Made by a program: the position numbers and the translations under genes
In this document: piece after piece, positions 6,846 to 13,575 of the stretch
How the letters are laid out: every line of letters begins with the position of its first letter
Position numbering within the stretch: position 1 is the first letter of the stretch
Notes under the pieces: generated by a model
Told to the model about the DNA's origin: nothing
Databases searched by the model: none
Seen by the model: the letters and a program-made list of their open reading frames with translations, nothing else
Assembly: GCA_002394465.1 (NCBI GenBank)
Contig: DGTU01000045.1
Span: 1-13,575, forward strand
Length of the DNA: 13,575 bases
Direction of reading: 5' to 3'
Source of the DNA: Treponema sp. UBA4328
GTDB taxonomy: Bacteria; Spirochaetota; Spirochaetia; Treponematales; Treponemataceae

Positions 6846-6858
6846 ATTATCATAAAAT
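6830..6858 (+). promoter_or_regulatory. Candidate promoter of the XRE regulator gene, possibly leaderless
   Basis: TTAAGA (6830-6835), 17 bases, then TAAAAT (6853-6858). The -10 ends six bases before the ATG at 6865, and no Shine-Dalgarno sequence lies upstream, so transcription would begin at or next to the start codon. The AT-richness of the region weakens the case. Confidence 0.4.
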
Positions 6859-6864
6859 TAATAC

Positions 6865-7221
6865 ATGAAAGAGAAATCGCATATAAGAAGCGTAATTGCT
6901 CAAAATGTTAAAAAATATCGTAAATTGAACGGAATGACACAGGAAGCGCTAGCTGAAGCTGCCAATGTTTCAAATACTTATATTGCGAATATTGAATGCG
7001 GTCAAACCTGGTTGAGCGACAAAACCCTTGAAAAAATTGCTGATGCTTTGAATATAGACATTTACCTTCTGTTTATGTCAGAAGTTTCTGACAAAAAAGA
7101 TATTGATTTCTTAAAAAAACGACAAGAGATGATTACTTACCTGACTGGAAGACAAAACGAAATTGGAAAATATATTAAGAATTTCTTTTCCGAGACCTTT
7201 GAAACAATTTTAAAAGAATAA
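6865..7221 (+). CDS. XRE-family helix-turn-helix transcriptional regulator
   Basis: The 118-residue DNA-binding protein has an HTH_XRE (Cro/CI-like) domain at about residues 9-67. It reads IAQNVKKYRKLNGMTQEALA (11-30), then NVSNTYIANIECG (34-46) and TLEKIADALNIDI. The recognition helix lies around VSNTYIANIE. The C-terminal part (about 75-118) is a charged helix, KKRQEMITYLTGRQNEIGKYIKN in character, that probably dimerises. No metal- or ligand-binding motif is apparent. The ATG has no ribosome site; the AT-rich upstream sequence could give a leaderless message. It is divergent from the five-gene leftward operon and shares its AT-rich composition. By analogy with other divergent XRE/cargo pairs, it is probably the operon's regulator and autoregulated through the dyad at 6824-6845. 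The gene ends just before the thrA terminator, which is oriented the other way. Confidence 0.9.
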   Translation: MKEKSHIRSVIAQNVKKYRKLNGMTQEALAEAANVSNTYIANIECGQTWLSDKTLEKIADALNIDIYLLFMSEVSDKKDIDFLKKRQEMITYLTGRQNEIGKYIKNFFSETFETILKE

Positions 7222-7228
7222 TTCTCCC

Positions 7229-7271
7229 AAAAAAAACTCCCGCCCCTGCGAACCTATCACAGAAGCGGGAG
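7229..7271 (-). terminator. Rho-independent terminator of thrA
   Basis: Read leftward, a stem of CTCCCGC (7265-7271) and GCGGGAG (7237-7243) continues inward through two T-G wobble pairs and CTGTGA/TCGCAG, with a five-base loop. That makes a nearly continuous 15-pair stem. It is followed directly by eight T (7229-7236). It begins 27 bases after the thrA stop. On the other strand no T run follows, so it acts for thrA only and marks the right-hand end of the AT-rich block. Confidence 0.92.
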
Positions 7272-7298
7272 GATCTGTCCCCATCCAGAAGCTATATC

Positions 7299-9794
7299 TT
7301 ACTTCGTCGGGTTGAAACTTACCGTCCTCATAATATCTCCGAAGACACCTGCCGCCGTGACCCCGGCACCAGCTCCGTATCCTCGTACTGTAAGCGGAAT
7401 CGGTGTGTAGCGGGCTGTCTGGAATACGAATGCGTTTTCGCCGCCTCGGACACCGTAGAGAGGATCATCCGGACCTACTTCAAGCATACCGACAGAAACT
7501 TTTCCGTCTTTAATTGAAGCGCCCATTCGCAAAACCTTGTTTTCTTTTTTAAGTTTTGCCATTTTTTCTTCGAAGTATGAGTCTACTTCCGGCAGACGCT
7601 TTAAGAATTCCTCGGTCGTTCCTTCAATTGAGAAGCCTTCCGGGAAGATTGAGTTCATTTTGATTGAGTCAAGCTCGATATCCATACCGCTTTCACGGGC
7701 AATAATCAGGGCCTTGCGTGCAACGTCAGTTCCCTTAAGGTCATCGCGTGGATCCGGCTCAGTGTAGCGGAGTTCCTTCGCTTCAAGAACGGCTTCACTG
7801 AACTTTTTGCCCTCGTCGAGCTTTCCGAAGATGTATGAAAGAGAGCCTGACATGATTCCGTTGAAGCCTGTGAGCTTGTCGCCTGAGTTGAAAAGGTTCT
7901 GCAATGTGTCGATGATAGGAAGTCCCGCACCGACATTTGTCTCGTAAAGAAAACGGCAGTGATTTTCGTTCGCAACTTTGCGGAGCTCGTGGTAGAACTC
8001 CATGCTCATTGAGTTAGCGCGCTTGTTTGGAGTTGCGATGCTCATTCCTGCCCTGAAAATATCGAGGTAGCGGTTCGGAAGATCGTAGCTTGCGGTACAG
8101 TCAACGAAAACCGGGTTGAGCGGTTTTGTATCACGGACGAATTCAAGGATTTCGTCAACGCTTGTTTTTTCCGTAGCATGCTTGCAGGTTTCACGCCAGT
8201 CTGAAAGGTCGATTCCGTTTCCGTCGAGAATCATGCCGTCAAGGGTCGAAATTGCCATAACCTTGATATCGATGTTCTGTTCAAGAAGCTTGTCGTGCTG
8301 GTCCCGAATCTGGTCGAGAAGTGCACCGCCGATTGTTCCCGCACCGAAAGCAAATACTTCGATCGGTTGGGCTGTATTGAAAAAGAACAGGTGAGCGGCT
8401 TTAACGGCAGTATCACCGAATTCGCCTGAAATTACTACAGAAATTGAACGTTCTGATGAGCCCTGTGCAATTGCGAGGATATTGATTCCGCGTGCAGAAA
8501 GAGAATCAAGGAATTTCCCTGCAACGCCACAGTTCTGTTTCATTCCGTCGCCTACGATTGAGACGATTGCCGTGTGCTCCTGAACCTTGATCTTGTTGAT
8601 TACGCCTTCACGGATCTCAAGCGCGAATTCCTGATTGAGAACATCCTCTACAGCCTGTGATTCGGTCTGTTTTACGCAGAAAGAGATTGTATATTCAGAA
8701 GAAGACTGGGTAATCAGAAGCATTGAAATTCCGGCACGGCTAACTGCGGCGAAAATGCGTGAAGCAAACCCGGTACGGCCTTTCATTCCGCTTCCGCTTA
8801 CGCTTACAAGTGCGGTGTTTTTGAGGCAGGAAATTCCGCGTACAGGACCGACATTCTTTTCTGATTCAAACGGTCCGCGTCCGATTCTTGTTCCCCTTGC
8901 TTCTGGGTTGTGAGAGTTTAAGCTCCATGCTTCGATATTTTTTGATGCGAGAGGTGCAAGTGTTTTCGGGTGAAGGACTTTGCTTCCGAAGAAAGAAAGT
9001 TCCATTGCTTCTTCATAAGTCATGTCTTCAACGAGGATTGCACCGCTTACAACGCGCGGGTCAGCAGTGTAGATTCCGTCAACATCCGTCCAGAATTCAC
9101 ATTTAGTTGATTCAAGGCAGGTTGCAACTACGGCAGCAGAGAAATCAGAACCGTTACGTCCGAGAAGTCCCATTTTAGGTTCATCGTCGTAGTGCTCGCT
9201 CCATGCGCAGACGAATCCCGGCATAAGTATGATTCTGTTTTTGCCGAGGGAACCGCCGTCCCTGTAATTTTCAAGTGCAACGGTTGTCCTTCCGTAGTCT
9301 ACGTCGCCTTCTGCCTGATTTCCTGTCGTAAAAATGAAGCGGCGTGAATCAAGAACGATTACATCCTGTCCCTTTGCCTGCAGAACTGCATTTACGATCG
9401 GAACACAGCAGAGTTCGCCCATTCCCATGATGCGGCAGTGGATTGACTTAGGACATTCACCGAACGAAGCAACGCCAGAAAGGAGTTTTTCAAGTTCAGC
9501 AAAGTTATTTTCAATTTTCTTGAGGACTTCCTTTGATGAAAAGCCCTTTACTTCAGCTTCAAGCTGAGAACAGATTTCTGAATGTGTTTTTCTTATGCTC
9601 TCAACATAAGTGGAAGCCGACCCGCCCGTAACGCAGCCGTCAATTGCTGCCTGAAGGCTATTCGAAACACCGGCTACAGCAGATACGATGACGCTGATTC
9701 TGTCAGATTTTGCCCTGCCAGTCATGATTTCCACAGAATCAAGAATTCTTCTGGCACTTCCCATTGATGTGCCGCCAAATTTGAGAGTAAGCAT
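7299..9794 (-). CDS. thrA: Bifunctional aspartokinase / homoserine dehydrogenase
   Basis: The 831-residue cytoplasmic enzyme catalyses the first and third steps from aspartate to threonine, methionine and lysine. The aspartokinase part opens with LKFGGTSMGS (4-13). It also carries GRNGSDFSAAVVA (212-224), the aspartate/ATP-binding region, and WTDVDGIYTADPR (235-247). Two ACT-like regulatory regions follow (about 325-470). Each holds a GSGMKG- or GDGMKQ-type loop and a SSSEYTISF or GSSERSISV strand. The homoserine dehydrogenase part begins at about 477 with VEVFAFGAGTIGG (478-490, NADP-binding). It continues with SGSLSYIF (649-656), EPDPRDDLKGTDVARK (679-694) and GYGAGAGVTAAGVFGDI (805-821). 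Length and order match ThrA/MetL (about 810-820); GVTAAGVFGDI is intact. GAGG lies five bases upstream of the ATG. No thrB or thrC is adjacent. It has its own promoter and terminator, so it is probably monocistronic. Confidence 0.97.
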   Translation of the reverse strand: MLTLKFGGTSMGSARRILDSVEIMTGRAKSDRISVIVSAVAGVSNSLQAAIDGCVTGGSASTYVESIRKTHSEICSQLEAEVKGFSSKEVLKKIENNFAELEKLLSGVASFGECPKSIHCRIMGMGELCCVPIVNAVLQAKGQDVIVLDSRRFIFTTGNQAEGDVDYGRTTVALENYRDGGSLGKNRIILMPGFVCAWSEHYDDEPKMGLLGRNGSDFSAAVVATCLESTKCEFWTDVDGIYTADPRVVSGAILVEDMTYEEAMELSFFGSKVLHPKTLAPLASKNIEAWSLNSHNPEARGTRIGRGPFESEKNVGPVRGISCLKNTALVSVSGSGMKGRTGFASRIFAAVSRAGISMLLITQSSSEYTISFCVKQTESQAVEDVLNQEFALEIREGVINKIKVQEHTAIVSIVGDGMKQNCGVAGKFLDSLSARGINILAIAQGSSERSISVVISGEFGDTAVKAAHLFFFNTAQPIEVFAFGAGTIGGALLDQIRDQHDKLLEQNIDIKVMAISTLDGMILDGNGIDLSDWRETCKHATEKTSVDEILEFVRDTKPLNPVFVDCTASYDLPNRYLDIFRAGMSIATPNKRANSMSMEFYHELRKVANENHCRFLYETNVGAGLPIIDTLQNLFNSGDKLTGFNGIMSGSLSYIFGKLDEGKKFSEAVLEAKELRYTEPDPRDDLKGTDVARKALIIARESGMDIELDSIKMNSIFPEGFSIEGTTEEFLKRLPEVDSYFEEKMAKLKKENKVLRMGASIKDGKVSVGMLEVGPDDPLYGVRGGENAFVFQTARYTPIPLTVRGYGAGAGVTAAGVFGDIMRTVSFNPTK

Positions 9795-9826
9795 AAGTTC
9801 CTCGATTTTAGAATATTTTGGGAGAT

Positions 9827-9855
9827 ATTATATAGAAAAAAGTGCCCCTTATCAA
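9827..9855 (-). promoter_or_regulatory. Promoter of thrA
   Basis: Read leftward: TTGATA (9850-9855), exactly 17 bases, then TATAAT (9827-9832). This is one of the two best promoter matches in the window. The -10 lies 32 bases before the ATG at 9792-9794, leaving a leader of about 25 bases. That is too short for a threonine/isoleucine-type attenuator, so control by a leader peptide is unlikely. Confidence 0.75.
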
Positions 9856-9878
9856 TCATATTCAATTTTCAATCCGCA

Positions 9879-9907
9879 TTGAAACAAAAGCCTTTTAGCG
9901 TTAAAGT
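9879..9907 (+). promoter_or_regulatory. Candidate promoter of the nucleotidyltransferase-manA operon
   Basis: TTGAAA (9879-9884), 17 bases, then TAAAGT (9902-9907). The -10 ends 25 bases before the ATG at 9933. It lies back to back with the thrA promoter in a 138-base divergent region, without overlap. The -10 matches consensus at four of six positions, so it is only moderately convincing. Confidence 0.45.
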
Positions 9908-9932
9908 TAAATAAACAGGAGAATAAGTAAAA

Positions 9933-10856
9933 ATGAAACCTACACTTCTTGTCCTTGCCGCAGGTATGGGCAGCCGCTACGGCGGAGTAAAACAGATCGA
10001 CACAGTCGGTAAAAACGGCGAATGCCTGCTTGATTTTGCCGCTTATGATGCTGCAAAGAGCGGATTCGGAAAAATAGTTTACATAATCAGAAAAGATATA
10101 GAAAAAGACTTCAGGGAGCGTCTGTTTGACAGAATTGCGCGCAATTTTAATGCCGAATATGTATTCCAGACACCGGAAGCACTTCTTTCAAAAGACGAAC
10201 AGAAACACGCTGCCGTAAGGCTCAAGCCGTGGGGAACGATCCATGCAGTTCTGTGTGCAAAGCAGAACATTAACGAACCGTTTGCAGTAATCAACGCTGA
10301 TGACTACTACGGCCGCAGTGCTTTTGAAACCCTCGGCAATTACCTTTCTTCAATCGATAACGGCAGCACTGAACATGCTATGGTCGGATACACCCTCGGC
10401 AAAACAATGAGCCGCAACGGTTCAGTAAGCCGCGGAGTTGCACAGACAAAAGACGGCTATCTTGTTTCAATCACTGAGAACACAAAAATCTATTATACAG
10501 GTGAAAACTTCAGCGGAAACGAAATCGTTTCAGAAATCAACGGTGAAAAGATTTCCATGACAGGAAATGAAACCGTCAGCATGAACCTTTTCGGCTTTAC
10601 ACCAAAGGCTTTCGAAGAATTCGAAGACTACTGGGAAAACTTCAAGCAGACTTCAATCAGGGATCCTAAGGCAGAAGCCCTTCTCCCGGTTGCCGCAAGT
10701 GACATCATCAAAAACGGCAAGGGACGCATCAAGGTTTTCACAAGCAGTGAAAGCTGGTTCGGAATGACTTACCCGGAAGACAAGCAGGTTGTCAAGAATG
10801 CAATTGCACAGAAAATTGCAGACGGCTACTATCCTGAAAAACTCTGGGAAAAATAA
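9933..10856 (+). CDS. Sugar-phosphate nucleotidyltransferase family protein
   Basis: The 307-residue protein is of the NTP_transferase fold, which transfers a nucleoside monophosphate to a sugar phosphate. The N-terminus VLAAGMGSRYGGVKQIDTVG (7-26) is the nucleotide-binding loop of the family. PWGTIHAVLCAK (99-110) is the base-recognition segment and INADDYYG (120-127) contains the metal-binding Asp. All are intact. I recall similar proteins of about 300 residues annotated only as 'nucleotidyltransferase', so the nucleotide and sugar are not settled by sequence. A manA-like gene begins 22 bases after the stop, which suggests mannose-6-phosphate or a related sugar route and possibly a GDP-mannose-type product, though mannose-1-phosphate guanylyltransferase activity is not shown. 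The start follows AGGAG with an unusually long 11-base spacer. The C-terminal part (about 215-307) is less typical. Confidence 0.85.
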   Translation: MKPTLLVLAAGMGSRYGGVKQIDTVGKNGECLLDFAAYDAAKSGFGKIVYIIRKDIEKDFRERLFDRIARNFNAEYVFQTPEALLSKDEQKHAAVRLKPWGTIHAVLCAKQNINEPFAVINADDYYGRSAFETLGNYLSSIDNGSTEHAMVGYTLGKTMSRNGSVSRGVAQTKDGYLVSITENTKIYYTGENFSGNEIVSEINGEKISMTGNETVSMNLFGFTPKAFEEFEDYWENFKQTSIRDPKAEALLPVAASDIIKNGKGRIKVFTSSESWFGMTYPEDKQVVKNAIAQKIADGYYPEKLWEK

Positions 10857-10878
10857 GGATTTCAGGAATTACACTGCC

Positions 10879-11667
10879 ATGCTTAAATTAAAGCCGCTCC
10901 GCTCACAGAAAGTCTGGGGATACGAGGACTGGATTGCTTCGACTCACCCGGACGGCTGTCAGAAAGAATTCAGGGAACTTACGGGCAACTACCCTCTTCT
11001 CGTAAAAATAATTCAGGCAGATGATACCCTTTCAGTTCAGGTTCATCCCGATGATCAGACGGCACGTCTTCTTGAAGGGCCGGAAGCCGTCGGAAAGACT
11101 GAATGCTGGTATGTCCTTGATTCAAAACCCGGAGCACAGCTCGTCTGCGGACTTAAAAAAGACTACACTGAAGAAGAAATCTTAGAGGCAGCTCAGGACG
11201 GTTCCCTTAAGTCCATGCTTAACACGGTCAGCGTAACGAAAGGCGACTTTATATTCATTCCTTCGGGAACGGTTCATGCAATCGGCGGTGGCCTGAGGCT
11301 CCTTGAAGTGCAGCAGAACTGCAACATAACTTACCGTCTCTATGACTGGGGCCGGGACAGGGAACTTCATGTTAAAAAGGCAGCACAGTCAGTAAAACAT
11401 GAAGGACTCAGAAAAATAGAAAAACTTCCAGAAACCTTTGACTGCACATATTTTACTCTTAATAAGAAACAGATAAACGGACATTTTTCATACGAATGCT
11501 CTCCTGATAAAGGCCATTCGCCGTTTGAACTTCTGTTTGTTTCTGAAGGCCAGTTCCGCTCAGAGAATCAACTTCTGAAAGCTGAAGAAATTTATGCCCT
11601 CAAATCCGGTGAAAAAACAGAACTTGAGGGCACTGGTGAAGTTATTATAATAAGCGCAAAACTCTAG
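10879..11667 (+). CDS. manA: Class I mannose-6-phosphate isomerase, short form
   Basis: The 262-residue zinc enzyme interconverts fructose-6-phosphate and mannose-6-phosphate. The zinc ligands of type I phosphomannose isomerase are present: Gln54 and His56 in LSVQVHPDD, Glu75 in KTECWYVLD, and His133 in SGTVHAIGGG. EVQQNCNITYRLYDWGR (143-159) is also typical. It is shorter than the roughly 315-residue Bacillus ManA; short forms of this family exist, so I do not call it truncated. The ATG at 10879 is preferred over the upstream in-frame ATG at 10789. The upstream extension would overlap the nucleotidyltransferase gene by 68 bases and add 30 residues unlike the family, whereas MLKLKPLRSQKVWGYEDW is a normal start. 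AGGA lies about 11 bases upstream. The stop shares a CTAG palindrome with the convergent deoD stop. Confidence 0.9.
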   Translation: MLKLKPLRSQKVWGYEDWIASTHPDGCQKEFRELTGNYPLLVKIIQADDTLSVQVHPDDQTARLLEGPEAVGKTECWYVLDSKPGAQLVCGLKKDYTEEEILEAAQDGSLKSMLNTVSVTKGDFIFIPSGTVHAIGGGLRLLEVQQNCNITYRLYDWGRDRELHVKKAAQSVKHEGLRKIEKLPETFDCTYFTLNKKQINGHFSYECSPDKGHSPFELLFVSEGQFRSENQLLKAEEIYALKSGEKTELEGTGEVIIISAKL

Positions 11668-12374
11668 GAGTTTATCTCTGCAATCGTATCGAGGGCAAGC
11701 TTCATCATATTCGTAAACGATGTCTGCCTTTCCTCTGCAGTAGTTGCACCGCCCTTGAGGATATGATCGCTTACCGTCATGATTGCCATTGCATGCCTCT
11801 TATACTGCGCAGCAAGAGTTAGCAGTTCAGCACTCTCCATTTCAATTCCCTTTACGCCGTAGGAAGCCCAGGTCTTCCAGTTGTCATTGATGTCATAGAA
11901 AAAATCTGACGAAGCAACTGAGCCGACGCAGTAACGGATTTTCATTTGAGATGCAATTTTATCTGCCGCACGTACCATGTTAAAATCACTGGTCGGAGCA
12001 AAATGCATGTTTCCGAAGCGCTGGTTCAAAAGACTTGAATCCGAGCAGGCTGAATTTACGATAATCGTATCGCGAAGTTCAATATCCGCACTCACTGCCC
12101 CGCAGGTTCCGACACGGATTGCGTTCTCAACGTCATAATCCTTGAACAGTTCAGTTACATAGATTGAAAGGCTCGGCTGTCCCATTCCAGTTCCCTGAAC
12201 GCTTACCGGGATTCCCTTGTATTTTCCTGTAAACCCGAGCATTCCGCGGACTTCATTATAGCATTCTGCACCTTCAAGGAAGTTTTCTGCAATGAACTTT
12301 GCCCTCAGCGGATCTCCCGGCAGAAGGATGCTTCTGGCAATCTGCCCTTTTTTTGCTGCAATATGTGTACTCAT
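11664..12374 (-). CDS. deoD: Purine nucleoside phosphorylase, DeoD type
   Basis: The 236-residue phosphorylase of the hexameric class cleaves purine (deoxy)nucleosides with phosphate to the base and (deoxy)ribose-1-phosphate, for purine salvage. Motifs are intact. They include His4 and GDPLRA (20-25) for phosphate, and YNEVRGMLGFTG (39-50), which supplies the second Arg. VGTCGAV (88-94) is present. GIEMESAEL (177-185) has the ribose-binding Glu, VSDH (201-204) the catalytic Asp, and GGATTAEERQTSF (208-220) the activating Arg. Length matches E. coli DeoD (239). GGAGGAAACT upstream gives a strong ribosome site and supports the start. It lies 24 bases behind the chemotaxis receptor gene on the same strand, so the two are probably co-transcribed, and it ends head-on with manA. 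Confidence 0.97.
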   Translation of the reverse strand: MSTHIAAKKGQIARSILLPGDPLRAKFIAENFLEGAECYNEVRGMLGFTGKYKGIPVSVQGTGMGQPSLSIYVTELFKDYDVENAIRVGTCGAVSADIELRDTIIVNSACSDSSLLNQRFGNMHFAPTSDFNMVRAADKIASQMKIRYCVGSVASSDFFYDINDNWKTWASYGVKGIEMESAELLTLAAQYKRHAMAIMTVSDHILKGGATTAEERQTSFTNMMKLALDTIAEINS

Positions 12375-12398
12375 AGTTTCCTCCGGTAAAAAGCAGTT

Positions 12399-13575
12399 TT
12401 ATTTTGTGCCTGTAAGTTTAAGCGCATTTTCTGCCTGTTCAAGCAGTTCACCGGATTTTCCGGCCGCCTTATTTACTTCATCAGACATTTCTTCATTCGT
12501 AGAAATCATTGTATCAAAGCTTGAACTTGACTTGCCGACGGATGCAGTTATGTCCTTGAGATTCTGGCCTACAGTATGACCGAGCGTATTCTGTTCCTCG
12601 ATCGAAACAGACATTTCCTCAAAGTTTGCATTGACTTCCGATGCATTTTCTACAATCTGTGCGAACTTTTCCTGAACCGTCTGCGAACTGATAACCATGG
12701 CATCGACGCGTTTTTTCATGTCAGCAATTGTCTTTTCAACGTTCTCTTCCTGATCACGGGATTTTTCTGCCAGATGACGGATTTCCTTTGCAACGACGGC
12801 AAAACCGACGCCAAGTTCACCTGCATGAGCGGCTTCAATTGCCGCATTAAGTGCAAGAAGATCAGTCTGAAACGTTACGTCAGAAATAAGTTCATTTGCC
12901 TCAAACAGGCGCTTTGAACAGGCAACCAGTTCATCAATATGTTCCTTGAGTTCATTGATGATTTCCTGGCCCTTATCCGAATTTTCCTTAAGAACCTTGG
13001 TATTTTTAAGCGAATTACGGCGCATGTCATCAAGAACATGAATCTGCGACAGAAGGTTTTCAATCTGAGTTTCTGCAGAAGAAATGCTTTCTGTCTGATA
13101 CCTGACTGCCTTGCCGTATTCATCCAGGGACTGAACGTTATAGTCAACGGCATTTTTTACATTAGTTATAAAGGCATTCTGACTCGATGCACTTTCACGG
13201 GTAGTCTTGATGACGGCAGAAAGGGAACCTATTATCTTTGAGATGAACATATAGTAGATTCCGACAATGACGAAGGTAACGAGCACAAGCAGGATTACCG
13301 TAAACGTCATGCTGGTAGTAAGCATATCGAGGAATGTATAAGGCTTTGAAATGACCATAGTCCAGTTCAGCAGCGGCATCGGATAAAAATAATACTCTCC
13401 GTCGTCAGTTGAATGCATTACAGGCTGCTGTACCTGAATGTCAGTTTTTTCAAGTTCCGGAAGTCTTGCCTGAAGCTGAACCTTGTCAATAATGTCGTCG
13501 TATGTTCTTGATACGGTGATTTCTCCTGAAGAATTGTAGATATAAAGGGTAATGTCATCAGGAATTCCGCGGAAA
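12399..13575 (-). CDS. Methyl-accepting chemotaxis protein, 5' end outside the window
   Basis: Membrane chemoreceptor that signals to CheA/CheW. The reading frame is open to the right edge, so the 391 residues in the window are the C-terminal part; the true start is beyond 13575. The first roughly 85 residues are extracytoplasmic: LYIYNSSGEITVSRTYDD and then YYFYPMPLLNWTMVISKPY (about 61-79) look like the membrane-proximal end of a Cache-type ligand domain. One membrane helix follows (about 87-110). A clear HAMP domain is not apparent. The cytoplasmic region has the receptor hairpin LLALNAAIEAAHAGELGVGF, then AVVAKEIRHLAEKS. The usual Asn before LLALNAA is Asp here (TDLLALNAA). The C-terminus (NALKLTGTK) lacks a CheR-binding pentapeptide. 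Heptad-like helices lie on both sides of the hairpin. deoD starts 24 bases downstream. Confidence 0.92.
   Translation of the reverse strand, partial: FRGIPDDITLYIYNSSGEITVSRTYDDIIDKVQLQARLPELEKTDIQVQQPVMHSTDDGEYYFYPMPLLNWTMVISKPYTFLDMLTTSMTFTVILLVLVTFVIVGIYYMFISKIIGSLSAVIKTTRESASSQNAFITNVKNAVDYNVQSLDEYGKAVRYQTESISSAETQIENLLSQIHVLDDMRRNSLKNTKVLKENSDKGQEIINELKEHIDELVACSKRLFEANELISDVTFQTDLLALNAAIEAAHAGELGVGFAVVAKEIRHLAEKSRDQEENVEKTIADMKKRVDAMVISSQTVQEKFAQIVENASEVNANFEEMSVSIEEQNTLGHTVGQNLKDITASVGKSSSSFDTMISTNEEMSDEVNKAAGKSGELLEQAENALKLTGTK

Noticed and set aside
3100..7300. Attachment-site-like direct repeats or an integrase bordering the AT-rich block
   Set aside because: Comparing 3100-3210 with 7221-7300 by eye showed no repeat longer than a few bases, and there is no recombinase or tRNA gene nearby. 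How the block arrived is therefore unknown.
9795..9830. A leader peptide or attenuator before thrA
   Set aside because: The leader expected from the promoter is about 25 bases, which leaves no room for a peptide or alternative hairpins.
7537..9882. Several rightward open frames inside thrA
   Set aside because: They are shadows of a gene whose aspartokinase and homoserine dehydrogenase motifs are intact throughout the opposite strand.
10789..10878. A longer start for manA at the ATG at 10789
   Set aside because: It would overlap the nucleotidyltransferase gene by 68 bases, and the added 30 residues do not look like the family. The ATG at 10879 gives a normal N-terminus.

Overview
The window looks like chromosome of a treponeme-type spirochaete, probably a host- or gut-associated Treponema. 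The evidence is a small lipoprotein with a relaxed spirochaetal lipobox followed by Cys-Asp-Asn-Phe-Leu, which I recall from a large treponemal lipoprotein family, plus a methyl-accepting chemotaxis protein and generally close gene packing. The genus is an inference, because the window has no rRNA or other decisive marker. No tRNA, rRNA, CRISPR array, transposase or integrase was seen. No gene-free stretch exceeds about 140 bases.

Left block (1-3106): the 5' end of valS and the acetolactate synthase regulatory subunit ilvN run leftward and overlap by four bases. A short lipoprotein gene runs rightward. It converges on a long leftward gene that fuses DAHP synthase to prephenate dehydratase plus an ACT domain, joining the first step of aromatic synthesis to the phenylalanine branch. 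That fusion has a good promoter so close to its ATG that its mRNA may be leaderless.

Central AT-rich block (about 3190-7225): five leftward genes form one probable operon, read from right to left. They encode a zinc-ribbon/TPR protein, an unrecognised soluble protein with a possible PH-like core, a membrane-anchored YidD-like protein, an SPFH/SHOCT protein of the YdjI type, and a four-helix membrane protein with a helical tail. An XRE-type regulator is divergently transcribed. The two start sites share a 100-base control region with a near-consensus leftward promoter and a dyad overlapping both -35 regions. Base composition is clearly lower in GC than the flanks: single 60-base lines counted by hand gave 30-33 % inside and 47-57 % outside. 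The block looks like an acquired membrane-maintenance or stress module inserted between amino-acid biosynthesis genes, and it is the best candidate for an undescribed system.

Right block (7229-13575): a bifunctional aspartokinase/homoserine dehydrogenase (thrA) has a clear promoter and a strong terminator. Divergent from it are a sugar-nucleotide-type nucleotidyltransferase and a short class I mannose-6-phosphate isomerase (manA-like). These converge on deoD (purine nucleoside phosphorylase), with both stop codons inside one CTAG palindrome. deoD lies 24 bases behind a chemotaxis receptor gene that runs off the right edge.

Most of the window is ordinary biosynthesis: branched-chain, aromatic and aspartate-family amino acids, sugar nucleotides and purine salvage. 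The unusual content is the central block, the DAHP synthase/dehydratase fusion, and several tight gene junctions.
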